Below, piece after piece: positions 43,197 through 51,461 of a stretch of 64,000 nt of DNA (the stretch's first letter is position 1; every line of letters begins with the position of its first letter). The translations under genes were made by a program, and so were the position numbers. Source of the stretch: Aureisphaera sp963669405 (lineage in GTDB: Bacteria > Bacteroidota > Bacteroidia > Flavobacteriales > Flavobacteriaceae); the NCBI GenBank assembly GCA_963669405.2, contig CAXXHF010000002.1:2480001-2544000 (forward strand), in the 5' to 3' direction. Under the pieces are notes generated by a model. The model was given only the letters and a program-made list of their open reading frames with translations, made no database searches and was not told the DNA's origin.

Positions 43197-43295
43197 GGGG
43201 ATGAATTTTTAGTTGTTAATTACCCCACAAAGCTATAGAGAACATTGTAATTTTCTAATAGCCAGTATTTTATATTTTAGCTGTAATTTTGTAAG

Positions 43296-43715
43296 TTATT
43301 TTCGACCAAAGGTAGAATAAATTCGATAAACCGCCCAATTTCCTACAGGAAAATATAAAGCAAAGAAAAGAGACATGCCCAATGCAAAGACGTGTTTTCC
43401 AAACCATTGGTCTAGAATATTGTTTGGATATATATAAGAAGTTCCAAGAGCATATCCGCAAAATTCCAGCAACCCCATAGCCACTAAGCCGTAGGCGTAT
43501 TGTGTGAAAAAGGAATAGTCCTTTATAAGGATGGAGATGGGGATCATATAGAGTATGTAGCAGGTTATTACCTGCCACCAATAAGTGAATTTGGCAATAG
43601 CTACTTCTTGTCCAAACCAGTTCATTCCCAGTCCCCAAAGAAAATAGACAATTACATAAATAATTAGCTGCTTTTTGGGGACTTCTTTTATTTTTTTAAT
43701 GAGCGTGTTAAGCAT
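43296..43715 (-). CDS. Multi-pass membrane protein, unknown function
   Basis: 139 residues from ATG 43715 (MLNTLIKKIKEVPKKQLIIYV); the frame is open to 43784, but the extra 23 residues look non-coding. About four hydrophobic helices with conserved-looking FLWGLGMNWFGQ, YWWQVITCYILYM and GLLEFCGYALGTSY. The C-terminus is FPVGNWAVYRIYSTFGRK. I do not recognise a family. It is divergent from the LytTR gene at 43892. Confidence 0.6.
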   Translation of the reverse strand: MLNTLIKKIKEVPKKQLIIYVIVYFLWGLGMNWFGQEVAIAKFTYWWQVITCYILYMIPISILIKDYSFFTQYAYGLVAMGLLEFCGYALGTSYIYPNNILDQWFGKHVFALGMSLFFALYFPVGNWAVYRIYSTFGRK

Positions 43716-43891
43716 TTTTTGGAAAATAGTTTTTAAGATACATTTATTTATTAAATCCCCAACAACTCCCATTCCGTATTTCATATATGGTAAAACCGTA
43801 TCTCAATCCTAAAAAGAAATAGTAATTTGCTTAGTATTAATTGAATGCAACAAACCATAGGCTTCTATCAAGAGCTTAAAATATTGCTAAT

Positions 43892-44629
43892 ATGGAATAT
43901 CCCTATATCATCATAGAAAACGATCCCCGGACGATAGAGGCTATCCATCTGTCCATGGAAAAACAGCATAGTTTTGCTTGTGTTGGAGTTACTGGTGACA
44001 CAGAAACTGGACTGGATCTCATTTTGGAACGCCGACCCAGTTTGGTTTTCATTAATATCGAATTACCTGGGAAAAGGACCAGCAAGGTTCTTTTTAACAT
44101 AATGAACGAGATTAAAAATTACTTAGATACAATACCAGAATTTGTGGTCTTGGCAAAAACACCAGAGTATGCTATTGAAGGCATTCGAAACAACATACTG
44201 GATTATATGCTGAAACCACTGGACATGCGTACGCTTCGTAGGTGCCTATTACGATTTCAAAAAAAGGCAACGGACGAATTGGTGAGTACCCTTTGCTTTA
44301 AGTCTTATGGTGACTATAAATTTATACAAGCGCAAGATGTACTCTATTTAAAGGCTGATAACAACACTACAGACATAGTGCTGTCTGGTAAAAAAGAAGT
44401 TAGGGCATTTAAAACGCTGAAAGCATTTCAGGATGCATTGCCTTCCAATTTTGTGAGAATTCATAATAGTTATATAGTGAACATGGACCATATTTCTAGA
44501 ATTCATTTCGGAAAGTCCAAATGTACCTTTAAGAATACTACAGATTGGGTTCCGTTTTCCAAATCCTATCGAGGAAATGTAGAGATTATTCGTGATTCTC
44601 TATCCAATAAGAGTCTTATGATTGTTTAA
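43892..44629 (+). CDS. LytTR regulator with Asn in place of phosphoacceptor Asp
   Basis: 245 residues. The receiver-like half has IIIENDPRT in place of the acidic pair, and LVFINIELPGK, where Asn55 stands at the phosphorylation position. The switch region (FVVLAKTPEYAIEGI) and YMLKPLD with the Lys are retained. The C-terminal LytTR domain is normal (YKFIQAQDVLYLKADN, FVRIHNSYIVNMDHI, WVPFSKSYRG). The D-to-N change blocks phosphorylation, so it may act constitutively. Monocistronic; the next 313 bp hold no clear gene. Confidence 0.85.
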   Translation: MEYPYIIIENDPRTIEAIHLSMEKQHSFACVGVTGDTETGLDLILERRPSLVFINIELPGKRTSKVLFNIMNEIKNYLDTIPEFVVLAKTPEYAIEGIRNNILDYMLKPLDMRTLRRCLLRFQKKATDELVSTLCFKSYGDYKFIQAQDVLYLKADNNTTDIVLSGKKEVRAFKTLKAFQDALPSNFVRIHNSYIVNMDHISRIHFGKSKCTFKNTTDWVPFSKSYRGNVEIIRDSLSNKSLMIV

Positions 44630-44942
44630 CGGGTTTTCTTCATACAACCATTTACTATTGTAGTTGATACAATTGCCATTGTCTGGATAGTATCTACAAT
44701 ATCATAGACTATATACATCCTCAATTTCCTTTATCCTAAGTAATTTAGCGCTGTAATCAGGCCAGATTTACAGTAAAAAAGCTTTTTAAAATTTAATGTA
44801 CTTATAAGTTGCCATGGCTTTCTAGGGATAAGCCTAAATAACTTTATTAAGGGCATTAAAAGGAAATCCCAAAAACAATAATCAATCTTAACATCCCAAT
44901 TGGGGTGCAGAAAACTACATTTCAATCCAAAATTTAGTACTT
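44630..44942. other. Gap without recognisable gene
   Basis: 313 bp of AT-rich DNA between a LytTR gene and the repeat lipoprotein. A weak CTGTAA/TTACAG hairpin lies near 44753-44775, followed by AT-rich bases. A 64-codon minus-strand ORF here has no credible composition. Otherwise I see only the probable promoter region of the 44943 gene. Confidence 0.4.
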
Positions 44943-45278
44943 ATGAAAAACTTTAAATTACTATCTACAATAATTGCTGCAACACTCTTATTGGTAGCTT
45001 GTGAAACAGAAGAATTAGCCTCAATCAATGAGACTCCCCAAAATCTAGAATATCAAAACACTCAAGAAGATCCCAATCCCCAAAACACTGATGATGAAGA
45101 TGATATGCCAGGACAGGGTGATGGTTTCACCGAAGATGAGGATGATATGCCAGGACAAGGTGGAAACCTTACAGGAGATAACGTGCCAGGTCAGGGTAGT
45201 GAATCTACCGATGACGAAGACGATATGCCAGGACAAGGGTTTACTGATGATGAAGACGACATGCCAGGACAAGGGTAG
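44943..45278 (+). CDS. Lipoprotein with DDEDDMPGQG repeats
   Basis: 111 residues. The signal ends in the lipobox LVAC (Cys20, followed by ETEE). After a Gln/Asn-rich linker, the acidic decamer DDEDDMPGQG or a variant occurs five times (TDDEDDMPGQG, TEDEDDMPGQG, GDNVPGQG, TDDEDDMPGQG, TDDEDDMPGQG), ending exactly at the stop. D/E runs suggest metal (calcium) binding or an unstructured surface tail. It has its own strong terminator. No homologous domain recognised. Confidence 0.7.
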   Translation: MKNFKLLSTIIAATLLLVACETEELASINETPQNLEYQNTQEDPNPQNTDDEDDMPGQGDGFTEDEDDMPGQGGNLTGDNVPGQGSESTDDEDDMPGQGFTDDEDDMPGQG

Positions 45279-45299
45279 AAAAGAGGAACATATTATTAA

Positions 45300-45336
45300 A
45301 CCCTTATGCAGTTACAATGCATAAGGGTTTTTTTGT
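45300..45336 (+). terminator. Rho-independent terminator after the repeat lipoprotein
   Basis: Perfect 11-bp stem (45300-45310 with 45318-45328, arm ACCCTTATGCA), 7-nt loop and eight T. Isolates the lipoprotein gene from the kinase gene downstream. Confidence 0.88.
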
Positions 45337-45382
45337 TTACACAGGAAATAATGAATAGCTTTATGCTGAAATTTCTGTCAAT

Positions 45383-47446
45383 ATGCCTTGTCTTTTCAAG
45401 AATATAAGAAGCTTCTGCTTGGTTTTGTTGTTTATAGGGGTTATCACTTCTTGCAATTCTAATAAAAGTAGAGAAGATATTACTCAGTCAATTGCTTTTG
45501 GTGAGCCAGTTGCTGATAGTGCGTATGTTTACATTGGTAAAAGCAAAGAAAAGGAGCTGGACAAAACAAATGCTATATCATCCCTTGCAAAAGCCCAATA
45601 TTTCACGGAAAAGATTGACAACGATTCTTTAAAAGTAAAGACTCTTATAGATTTAGGGGTAGCATGGTTTGGACTCAGAGAATGGGATTCCTTTTACAAT
45701 GCATCTAAGAGACTGGATGAAATTTCCCGAAATATTAGGGACACTTCAGGGATGGCACGGGCACATTATAATTTTGGGAATTATTATTTTGAGAAAGAAC
45801 AGATAGACAGTGCCTATCAAAATCATTTTTTGGCCGAGCGTTTGTATGAAAGGGTAAGTGATTATAAAGGAGCGGGATTGGCAGCATTGTCTATGGCAAT
45901 CATTCAGAAAAATGTTGGAGATTATATAGGAAGTGAGGCAAATTCCATACGAGCCATCAATCATTTCGAAGAGGTAGACGAAGATCGATACTTAGCCTCC
46001 GCCAATAATAATTTGGGGTCTATTTCCAAAGAATTAGGGAAGTACGATTCGGCAATTGAATATTATACCATTGCATTAGAGAATCGTAAAAAGATAAATA
46101 ATACGAGATTGGTAATTGGTTCTTTGAACAACTTAGGATTGGCCTATGCAAGTAAAAAGGATTATACCGAAGCGATACGTTTTTATAATATGGCTTTGGA
46201 ATATGATTCAATATTGGAGCTGAGACCTAAAACGTATGCTAGGATCATTGATAATCTTGCGCGGTCAAAATCTTTTATAGGCGATAGTAATGATATGCCC
46301 AGGTTATTTTACGAAGCTTTAGCCATACGTGAAAATGAAAGGGATAATTCGGGCTTGGCAACCAGTAACCTACATCTTGCCGAATATTTTTTAAGAAAAG
46401 ATTCCTTAAATGAAGCATATTCATATGCTAAAACTGCTTTGGAAAAATCAAAACCGTTAAAGTATATCAAGGTGATGTTGGAGTCTTTGGATATATTGGT
46501 GGAAACGTCAGGTACAGAAGAGGCCTTGAACTTTGCCAAAATGAAAGGCCAAATTACAGATAGTCTTCAGAGAGAAGAACGGGGAGATCGAGAGCAACTT
46601 GCCAGAATCCGATTTGAAACCGATAAAATAGAAAGTGAAAATATAAAGGTGACAAGGCAGAAACGACAACTAACAATCCTATTATTAAGTTTGATCGCTA
46701 CTTTTTTCCTTGTTTATATTTTTATACAGCGAAGATCCAACCGTAAAGAATTACAGTTTCGGGAGGCACAACAAAAATCCAACGAAGACATCTATAACCT
46801 GATGCTATTGCAGCAGGAAAAACTAGAAGAAGGTAAGCGGATAGAGAAGAATAGAATTTCAGAAGAGTTGCACGACGGAATTTTAGGACGTTTGTTTGGG
46901 ACAAGACTTAACCTGGATAGCTTGAACGAAAGTCAAGATCTGGGGGTAATAGATATGAGGGCAGGTTATATTGACGAATTAAAAAGTATTGAAGATGAAA
47001 TAAGGCGGATTTCCCACAATTTGAGTTCCAATGTTTTTGCAAGGGATATTTTTTTCATTGAAGTAGTAGAGAACTTGGTAGAAGGTCAGTCTAATATGGG
47101 TCAGGAAAATGGACTGGAATATCACTTTAAAAATGACCCTCGTATAAATTGGGAAAAAATGCCTAATGCCATAAAAGTACATCTCTATAGGATTATTCAA
47201 GAAGGATTGCAAAACATTAGAAAACACGCTAATGCAGAAAATGCTTGGGTAAATTTTGATAAAGAAGAAGATCATTTGGCACTTTCCATAGTTGATGACG
47301 GTCAGGGCATTTCTGTTGGAGATAAGCTTAAAAAAGGAATTGGAATGAAGAATATCTCTTCAAGGGTGAAACAGATAAAAGGAAGTGTTTCATTTTTAAG
47401 TAAAAAAAGAAAAGGAACAACAATATTGGTAAAAATTAAGATATAA
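45383..47446 (+). CDS. TPR sensor histidine kinase (NarX/HisKA_3 type) with lipobox
   Basis: 687 residues. The N-terminal lipobox is VITSC. Residues ~60-400 contain tetratricopeptide repeats (NFGNYYFEKEQIDSAYQNHF, NNLGSISKELGKYDSAIEYY, NLGLAYASKKDYTEAIRFY). A membrane helix (LTILLLSLIATFFLVYIFI) is followed by a coiled coil and the HisKA_3 box with phospho-His497 in ISEELHDGILGRLFG, then a HATPase (IIQEGLQNIRKHANA, IVDDGQGISVG, GIGMKNISSRV, GTTILVKI). The partner regulator is the next gene. TPR-sensor/NarL-type pairs are common in Bacteroidota; the signal is unknown. Confidence 0.9.
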   Translation: MPCLFKNIRSFCLVLLFIGVITSCNSNKSREDITQSIAFGEPVADSAYVYIGKSKEKELDKTNAISSLAKAQYFTEKIDNDSLKVKTLIDLGVAWFGLREWDSFYNASKRLDEISRNIRDTSGMARAHYNFGNYYFEKEQIDSAYQNHFLAERLYERVSDYKGAGLAALSMAIIQKNVGDYIGSEANSIRAINHFEEVDEDRYLASANNNLGSISKELGKYDSAIEYYTIALENRKKINNTRLVIGSLNNLGLAYASKKDYTEAIRFYNMALEYDSILELRPKTYARIIDNLARSKSFIGDSNDMPRLFYEALAIRENERDNSGLATSNLHLAEYFLRKDSLNEAYSYAKTALEKSKPLKYIKVMLESLDILVETSGTEEALNFAKMKGQITDSLQREERGDREQLARIRFETDKIESENIKVTRQKRQLTILLLSLIATFFLVYIFIQRRSNRKELQFREAQQKSNEDIYNLMLLQQEKLEEGKRIEKNRISEELHDGILGRLFGTRLNLDSLNESQDLGVIDMRAGYIDELKSIEDEIRRISHNLSSNVFARDIFFIEVVENLVEGQSNMGQENGLEYHFKNDPRINWEKMPNAIKVHLYRIIQEGLQNIRKHANAENAWVNFDKEEDHLALSIVDDGQGISVGDKLKKGIGMKNISSRVKQIKGSVSFLSKKRKGTTILVKIKI

Positions 47447-47538
47447 TTGTAAATTAGTGGCACAATCCCCTTAAACCCCTCGACTGTTCCCCGTGTAAAA
47501 TAGTTGTTAAACGCTTAGATGCATAAAATGCTTGTATA

Positions 47539-48210
47539 ATGAAACGGAGGTTAAATGTTTTAATGGTAGATGATCACCCTATGATCATTGAAGGATATAA
47601 AAATACGTTGCTGTCCAAATATCAAGATACTTTTTCCATTACTGTGGATATAGCTTCAGATTGCGAAGAAGCACAGGCTTTGATAAAAAAAAGAGCAAAA
47701 ACAAGACCTTACGACCTGGCTTTAGTAGATATAAAGATACCAGCCTCTAAAGACGGTACTATTACCTCAGGAGAAGATGTTGCTATTTTGCTTAAAGAAT
47801 ACCATCCCCAAGCGTCTATCATGATCCTTACCATGCATAATGAGGGAAACAGAATTCATAACATTTTACAGAATATTAATCCAGAAGGGTTTCTTATAAA
47901 AAGCGATTTGTCATCTAAGGAATTTTCAAGAGCTTTTGAAGATGTAGTAGAAGGGAAAACCTATTACAGTACTACAGTGAACAACCATTTTAGAAAAACA
48001 ATATCCAATAATTTTTCGTTGGATCAGAAAAATCTACAAATTTTATATCACATTTCTAGAGGGGTGAGGACCAAAAACCTCAGTAACTATATTAACCTAT
48101 CTCTTAGTGCAATAGAGAAGCGGAAGAACTATATTAAGGAACTTTTTGATATGAAAGCCGCCAATGATGAACAACTTATTGAAGAAGCTCGGAAACGAGG
48201 CTTTGTTTAG
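47539..48210 (+). CDS. NarL/FixJ-like response regulator
   Basis: 223 residues. The receiver has Asp11-Asp12 (MVDDHPMI), phosphoacceptor Asp64 (LALVDIKIP), a Thr switch (MILTMH) and the Lys in GFLIKSD. The C-terminal helix-turn-helix (ILYHISRGVRTKNLSNYINL...SAIEKRKNYIKELF) is a divergent LuxR/NarL-type domain. It pairs with the TPR kinase 92 bp upstream. A terminator follows. Confidence 0.88.
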   Translation: MKRRLNVLMVDDHPMIIEGYKNTLLSKYQDTFSITVDIASDCEEAQALIKKRAKTRPYDLALVDIKIPASKDGTITSGEDVAILLKEYHPQASIMILTMHNEGNRIHNILQNINPEGFLIKSDLSSKEFSRAFEDVVEGKTYYSTTVNNHFRKTISNNFSLDQKNLQILYHISRGVRTKNLSNYINLSLSAIEKRKNYIKELFDMKAANDEQLIEEARKRGFV

Positions 48211-48244
48211 TGGTTTTCAACAGATTACACCCTAATTCATTGAA

Positions 48245-48270
48245 AAATACGGTTTTACCGTATTTTTTTT
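48245..48270 (+). terminator. Terminator after NarL-like regulator
   Basis: AAATACGGT (48245-48253) pairs with ACCGTATTT (48257-48265), 3-nt loop, then T run to 48270. Confidence 0.85.
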
Positions 48271-48409
48271 GTGACCATCCTAGACGACTATGTGCGGTTT
48301 TCTGAATAATTTTAGCACAAGTTTATTGAAATTCTGGAGTAAAAGTTGCAATCGTTGACCAAGTTTTTAGCGATACTGGTTAAACTAAGAATGTAAACTT
48401 TTTATAAAA

Positions 48410-48472
48410 AGTAAAAAGATCTTGATTCATAAGATTAGGGGAAATCTTCTCAAGGTCTTTTACTTTTTTTTA
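48410..48472 (+). terminator. Long hairpin with T run, possible end of a small RNA
   Basis: AGTAAAAAGATCTTGA (48410-48425) pairs with TCAAGGTCTTTTACT (48450-48464) with one bulge and a wobble pair. An inner AAGATT/AATCTT extends the helix, and eight T follow. It stands free in the 48271-48568 gap, ~145 bp after the preceding terminator, so it probably ends an unannotated small transcript. Confidence 0.6.
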
Positions 48473-48568
48473 TTTTCAGAAATAAATACACATTTTTGTA
48501 GAAATCGTTTCTCTTTTTCTCTCATTTGAATTCAGAATAGACTTTTCATATTTAGATTGATAAAATAG

Positions 48569-48594
48569 GCCGTGTATTTATACGCGGCTTTTTC
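48569..48594 (+). terminator. Third hairpin terminator in the gap
   Basis: GCCGTGTA (48569-48576) pairs with TACGCGGC (48581-48588) with one G-U pair and loop TTTA, followed by TTTTT. It lies directly before the repressor operators and shields the repressor gene from upstream transcription. Confidence 0.75.
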
Positions 48595-48615
48595 TTTAAT
48601 GGGTTGATTTTAAAT

Positions 48616-48650
48616 GGAATAATTCCTTAAAATAATTGGAATAATTCCAA
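48616..48650. promoter_or_regulatory. Two palindromic operators before the S24 repressor gene
   Basis: GGAATAATTCC occurs at 48616-48626 and 48638-48648. The second extends to TTGGAATAATTCCAA (48636-48650). Centres are 22 bp apart, two helical turns, 22 and 44 bp... upstream of the ATG at 48670 region. They fit an autoregulatory binding site for the encoded HTH repressor. Confidence 0.65.
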
Positions 48651-48669
48651 TTTGTTTGTATGTTTGAAT

Positions 48670-49440
48670 ATGGACAAAGAAATACCTATAGAAGCACAAC
48701 GTTTCAAGAAAGTAAGAGAAGAACAACACTATACCCAACAATCTTTTGCAGAACTTTTGGGAATTGGTGCCACAACCGCAGACATTGAACGGGGAAAGAC
48801 CAAGATATCAGGAAAAGTGGTCATGGAGCTTTTATTGCGGTATCAGATAAATCCATTATGGTTGTTTGGAAAAAGCTTTCAAAAGATTGTAACCATTGAT
48901 GGAGGAGATGTAAGCCCTAAAGTAATTACACTGGACCAAGATGGAAACGATACTATGGTGTTGGTAAATCAAAAAGCAGCAGCAGGTTATCCGCATAACG
49001 TTCAAGATGTGGAATGGTTCCAGACACTTCCTACCTTTAATATTCCGCTTCCTGAATATAGAAATGCCACCTATCGTGGTTTTCAGGTAGAAGGAGATAG
49101 TATGTTGCCCAATATTCGTCCTAAGGATTGGGTGTTGGGAAAAGCTGTTTCCAATATTTCAGAGGCCAATGATAGTCGGATATATATTGTGGTTCTTCAC
49201 GATTCTGTCCTAGTGAAAAAACTTCAAAAAATACCTTCAGTCCCAGAAAAGGTGAGGCTTATTTCTTTGAACTCTGCTTATTTGCCTATAGATATTGAAG
49301 TGAAAAATATTCAGGAACTCTGGCAGGTTAATAGTAAACTATCTTTTGGGGTTGAAGAACCTTCAGATAGCCTGTTATTGCAACAACTTCAGCATTCTAT
49401 GGAAGAATTAAAAAAACAAGTCAATAATCTTCAAGCGTAA
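48670..49440 (+). CDS. XRE/S24 LexA-like repressor
   Basis: 256 residues from ATG 48670 (MDKEIPIEAQRF); an in-frame TTG at 48652 is less likely. Residues ~8-70 form a Cro/CI helix-turn-helix (FKKVREEQHYTQQSFAELLG). The C-terminal S24 domain has the self-cleavage Ala-Gly in KAAAGYP (about residues 105-106), Ser144 in VEGDSMLPN and a Lys in SVLVKKL (about 183). This is the layout of RecA-stimulated self-cleaving repressors (LexA, phage CI). No prophage is next to it, so it may govern a chromosomal damage regulon. Paired palindromes upstream suggest autoregulation. Confidence 0.88.
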   Translation: MDKEIPIEAQRFKKVREEQHYTQQSFAELLGIGATTADIERGKTKISGKVVMELLLRYQINPLWLFGKSFQKIVTIDGGDVSPKVITLDQDGNDTMVLVNQKAAAGYPHNVQDVEWFQTLPTFNIPLPEYRNATYRGFQVEGDSMLPNIRPKDWVLGKAVSNISEANDSRIYIVVLHDSVLVKKLQKIPSVPEKVRLISLNSAYLPIDIEVKNIQELWQVNSKLSFGVEEPSDSLLLQQLQHSMEELKKQVNNLQA

Positions 49441-49441
49441 T

Positions 49442-50095
49442 ATGGGGTTTCCGCAATTATTTGACTTCTTAGAACGACTTCAAAAAAACAATAGTAAGGA
49501 ATGGATGGATGCACACCGAAAAGAGTATCATGCCATTCGAGACTTTTTTATAGTTTGGTTAGATGACCTTAACCAGCAATTGGCGGCTATAGATGATGGT
49601 TATTTTGATACGCCTGGAAAGAAAGCAATTAATAGAATTAATAACAATCTCATGTTTTTTCCTAACAAGCCTATCTACAAAGATCATATTGCAGCTGGAT
49701 TAGATCAGGTTAGTAAACAAGGAGATTTTTATATAGAGTTGGGAGTGAAAGAGTGTTTTATGGGAGGTGGTTATTGGCATCCATCATCTAAAATATTGAA
49801 AAGTATTCGAGATGCTATTGATTATAATGGTGAAGAGTTGAAAACTGTAATATCTAAACCTAGTTTTCTGAAAATGTTTGGAGGTATGGTGCCTTCGGAC
49901 ACATTAATTAAATCACCAAAAGGATTTGACGAGACCCATCCTCATATCGATTTGTTAAAAATGAAGTCTTTTGCCGCGGGTTGCTATATAACCAGAAAAG
50001 AAGTGATGTCACCAAATTTTGATAAACAGGTGGTTGCCGTATACAAGGAATTGTTACCGTTTAGGCGATACTTAAACGAGGCGGTTACGGTATGA
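49442..50095 (+). CDS. DUF2461 family protein
   Basis: 217 residues that match the TIGR02453/DUF2461 family: FLERLQKNNSKEWMDAHRKEY, then NLMFFPNKPIYKDHIAAGL and FYIELGVKECFMGGGYWHP, and GFDETHPHIDLLKMKSFA. Function not established. It starts 1 bp after the repressor gene's stop, so the two are one operon. It overlaps the convergent KDO transferase gene by 24 bp. Confidence 0.85.
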   Translation: MGFPQLFDFLERLQKNNSKEWMDAHRKEYHAIRDFFIVWLDDLNQQLAAIDDGYFDTPGKKAINRINNNLMFFPNKPIYKDHIAAGLDQVSKQGDFYIELGVKECFMGGGYWHPSSKILKSIRDAIDYNGEELKTVISKPSFLKMFGGMVPSDTLIKSPKGFDETHPHIDLLKMKSFAAGCYITRKEVMSPNFDKQVVAVYKELLPFRRYLNEAVTV

Positions 50096-51319
50096 TTTAT
50101 CAATATATTGTGTGACTATTCGAGTTGCTCCGGTATTGCTGTTTACAAAATGTTCTGTAATCATACCGGTTTTATTTCTAAAATGTGCATCAGAAACCAG
50201 TTTATCCATGATTTGGGCATATTCATTTTCATTGGATATGGAAAATAATCCTGCCAATCGTTGCAAATGTTTAGCTTCCGGAAAGTCTTCGAAATGCTTT
50301 CCAATTATGATAGGGACTCCAAAAGTAGCTGGTTCTAGAATATTGTGTAGTCCAGTTGTTCCCATGGCACCTCCTATATATGCAATATTCGCATAACTGT
50401 AGATTTTTGTTAAAAGCCCAATGGTATCTATGATAAGAACTTGAAAGGAAGCTAAATCTTTACCATCCATTTCAGAGAACAAAACAGCATCTTTGATGAG
50501 TTTTTTTCGAAAACCTTCAATTTTAGAAGGGTCTATTTTATGTGGAGCCAAAACAAATTTAATGGTGCGATCTGCCTTGTTTATATATGATAACAACATT
50601 TCTTCGTCTTCTGGCCAGGTGCTTCCACAAACAACGCATAAAGAGGTTTCTTTAAAACGATCCATGAATTCTAAAGAATTGTCTTGCTCTATCTGATGAG
50701 AGACCCTGTCAAATCTTGTATCTCCACTAATGGTAATATTTTGCAGTCCTAAACTTTCCAAGAGACTTTTCGAATTTTGGTCTTGAACAAAGAAATGATC
50801 AAATGATTTTAGGGCTTTTCGCATAAAGCTGCCATGCCTTTTAAAAAAAATCTGCTTTTTCGAAAATAGTCCTGAAATCAATAAGGCAGGAATATCATTT
50901 TGCTTTAAATGGTATAGATAATTGGGCCAAATTTCATATTTAATGAATATGGCAAGTTTGGGTCGTACGGTTTGTATAAATCGCTTGGCATTTTTTTCGG
51001 TATCAAATGGTAGATATACTACGGCATCTGCCAGAGGAGAGTTCTTTTTTATTTCAAATCCGGAAGGTGAAAAGAATGTAACTACTATTTTACAATTGGG
51101 AAATTCTTTTTTAACGGCTTCTATGATGGGGACTCCCTGTTCATACTCTCCTAACGAAGCACAATGAAACCAAACGCATTTATCTTCTGGTTGTATCTTT
51201 TGCGATAGAATAGCAAAAGATTCTTTACGGCCTTGTACAAATAACTTGAGTTTCTTGCTAAACCCTTGTGCTATTTGTAAATGTACATAAGTGATTTTGG
51301 AAAGGAGATCGTAAAGCAT
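50072..51319 (-). CDS. waaA: 3-deoxy-D-manno-octulosonic acid (KDO) transferase
   Basis: 415 residues from ATG 51319 (MLYDLLSKITYVHLQIAQ); ATG 51325 is two codons earlier and equally possible. N-terminal Rossmann domain: WFHCASLGEYEQGVPII is the family signature with the catalytic Glu, then VVTFFSPSGFE and FIKYEIWPNYL. C-terminal domain: VCGSTWPEDEEM and the sugar-nucleotide site AYIGGAMGTTGLHNILEPA with VPIIIGKHFEDF. It transfers KDO from CMP-KDO to lipid A precursor at the inner membrane, an essential step in lipopolysaccharide core synthesis. Confidence 0.93.
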   Translation of the reverse strand: MLYDLLSKITYVHLQIAQGFSKKLKLFVQGRKESFAILSQKIQPEDKCVWFHCASLGEYEQGVPIIEAVKKEFPNCKIVVTFFSPSGFEIKKNSPLADAVVYLPFDTEKNAKRFIQTVRPKLAIFIKYEIWPNYLYHLKQNDIPALLISGLFSKKQIFFKRHGSFMRKALKSFDHFFVQDQNSKSLLESLGLQNITISGDTRFDRVSHQIEQDNSLEFMDRFKETSLCVVCGSTWPEDEEMLLSYINKADRTIKFVLAPHKIDPSKIEGFRKKLIKDAVLFSEMDGKDLASFQVLIIDTIGLLTKIYSYANIAYIGGAMGTTGLHNILEPATFGVPIIIGKHFEDFPEAKHLQRLAGLFSISNENEYAQIMDKLVSDAHFRNKTGMITEHFVNSNTGATRIVTQYIDKSYRNRLV

Positions 51320-51461
51320 CCTCATATGGCTAAAATAATTGATATTTGCCAATTAACCTTCGGTAAGGTGTAAGGATTTTCATTTATAATTTCTAAATGG
51401 TAATGAGTTGTGGCCTTGACAATTTTCGTAATTTTACCGGAAACATATTCAGAGAGATTTC

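Noticed and set aside
44731..44925. 64-codon minus-strand ORF between LytTR gene and repeat lipoprotein
   Set aside because: No plausible start context, composition or signal; likely chance.
48616..49440. Prophage signal from the CI/LexA-like repressor
   Set aside because: No integrase, structural or replication phage genes flank it; the neighbours are housekeeping genes.
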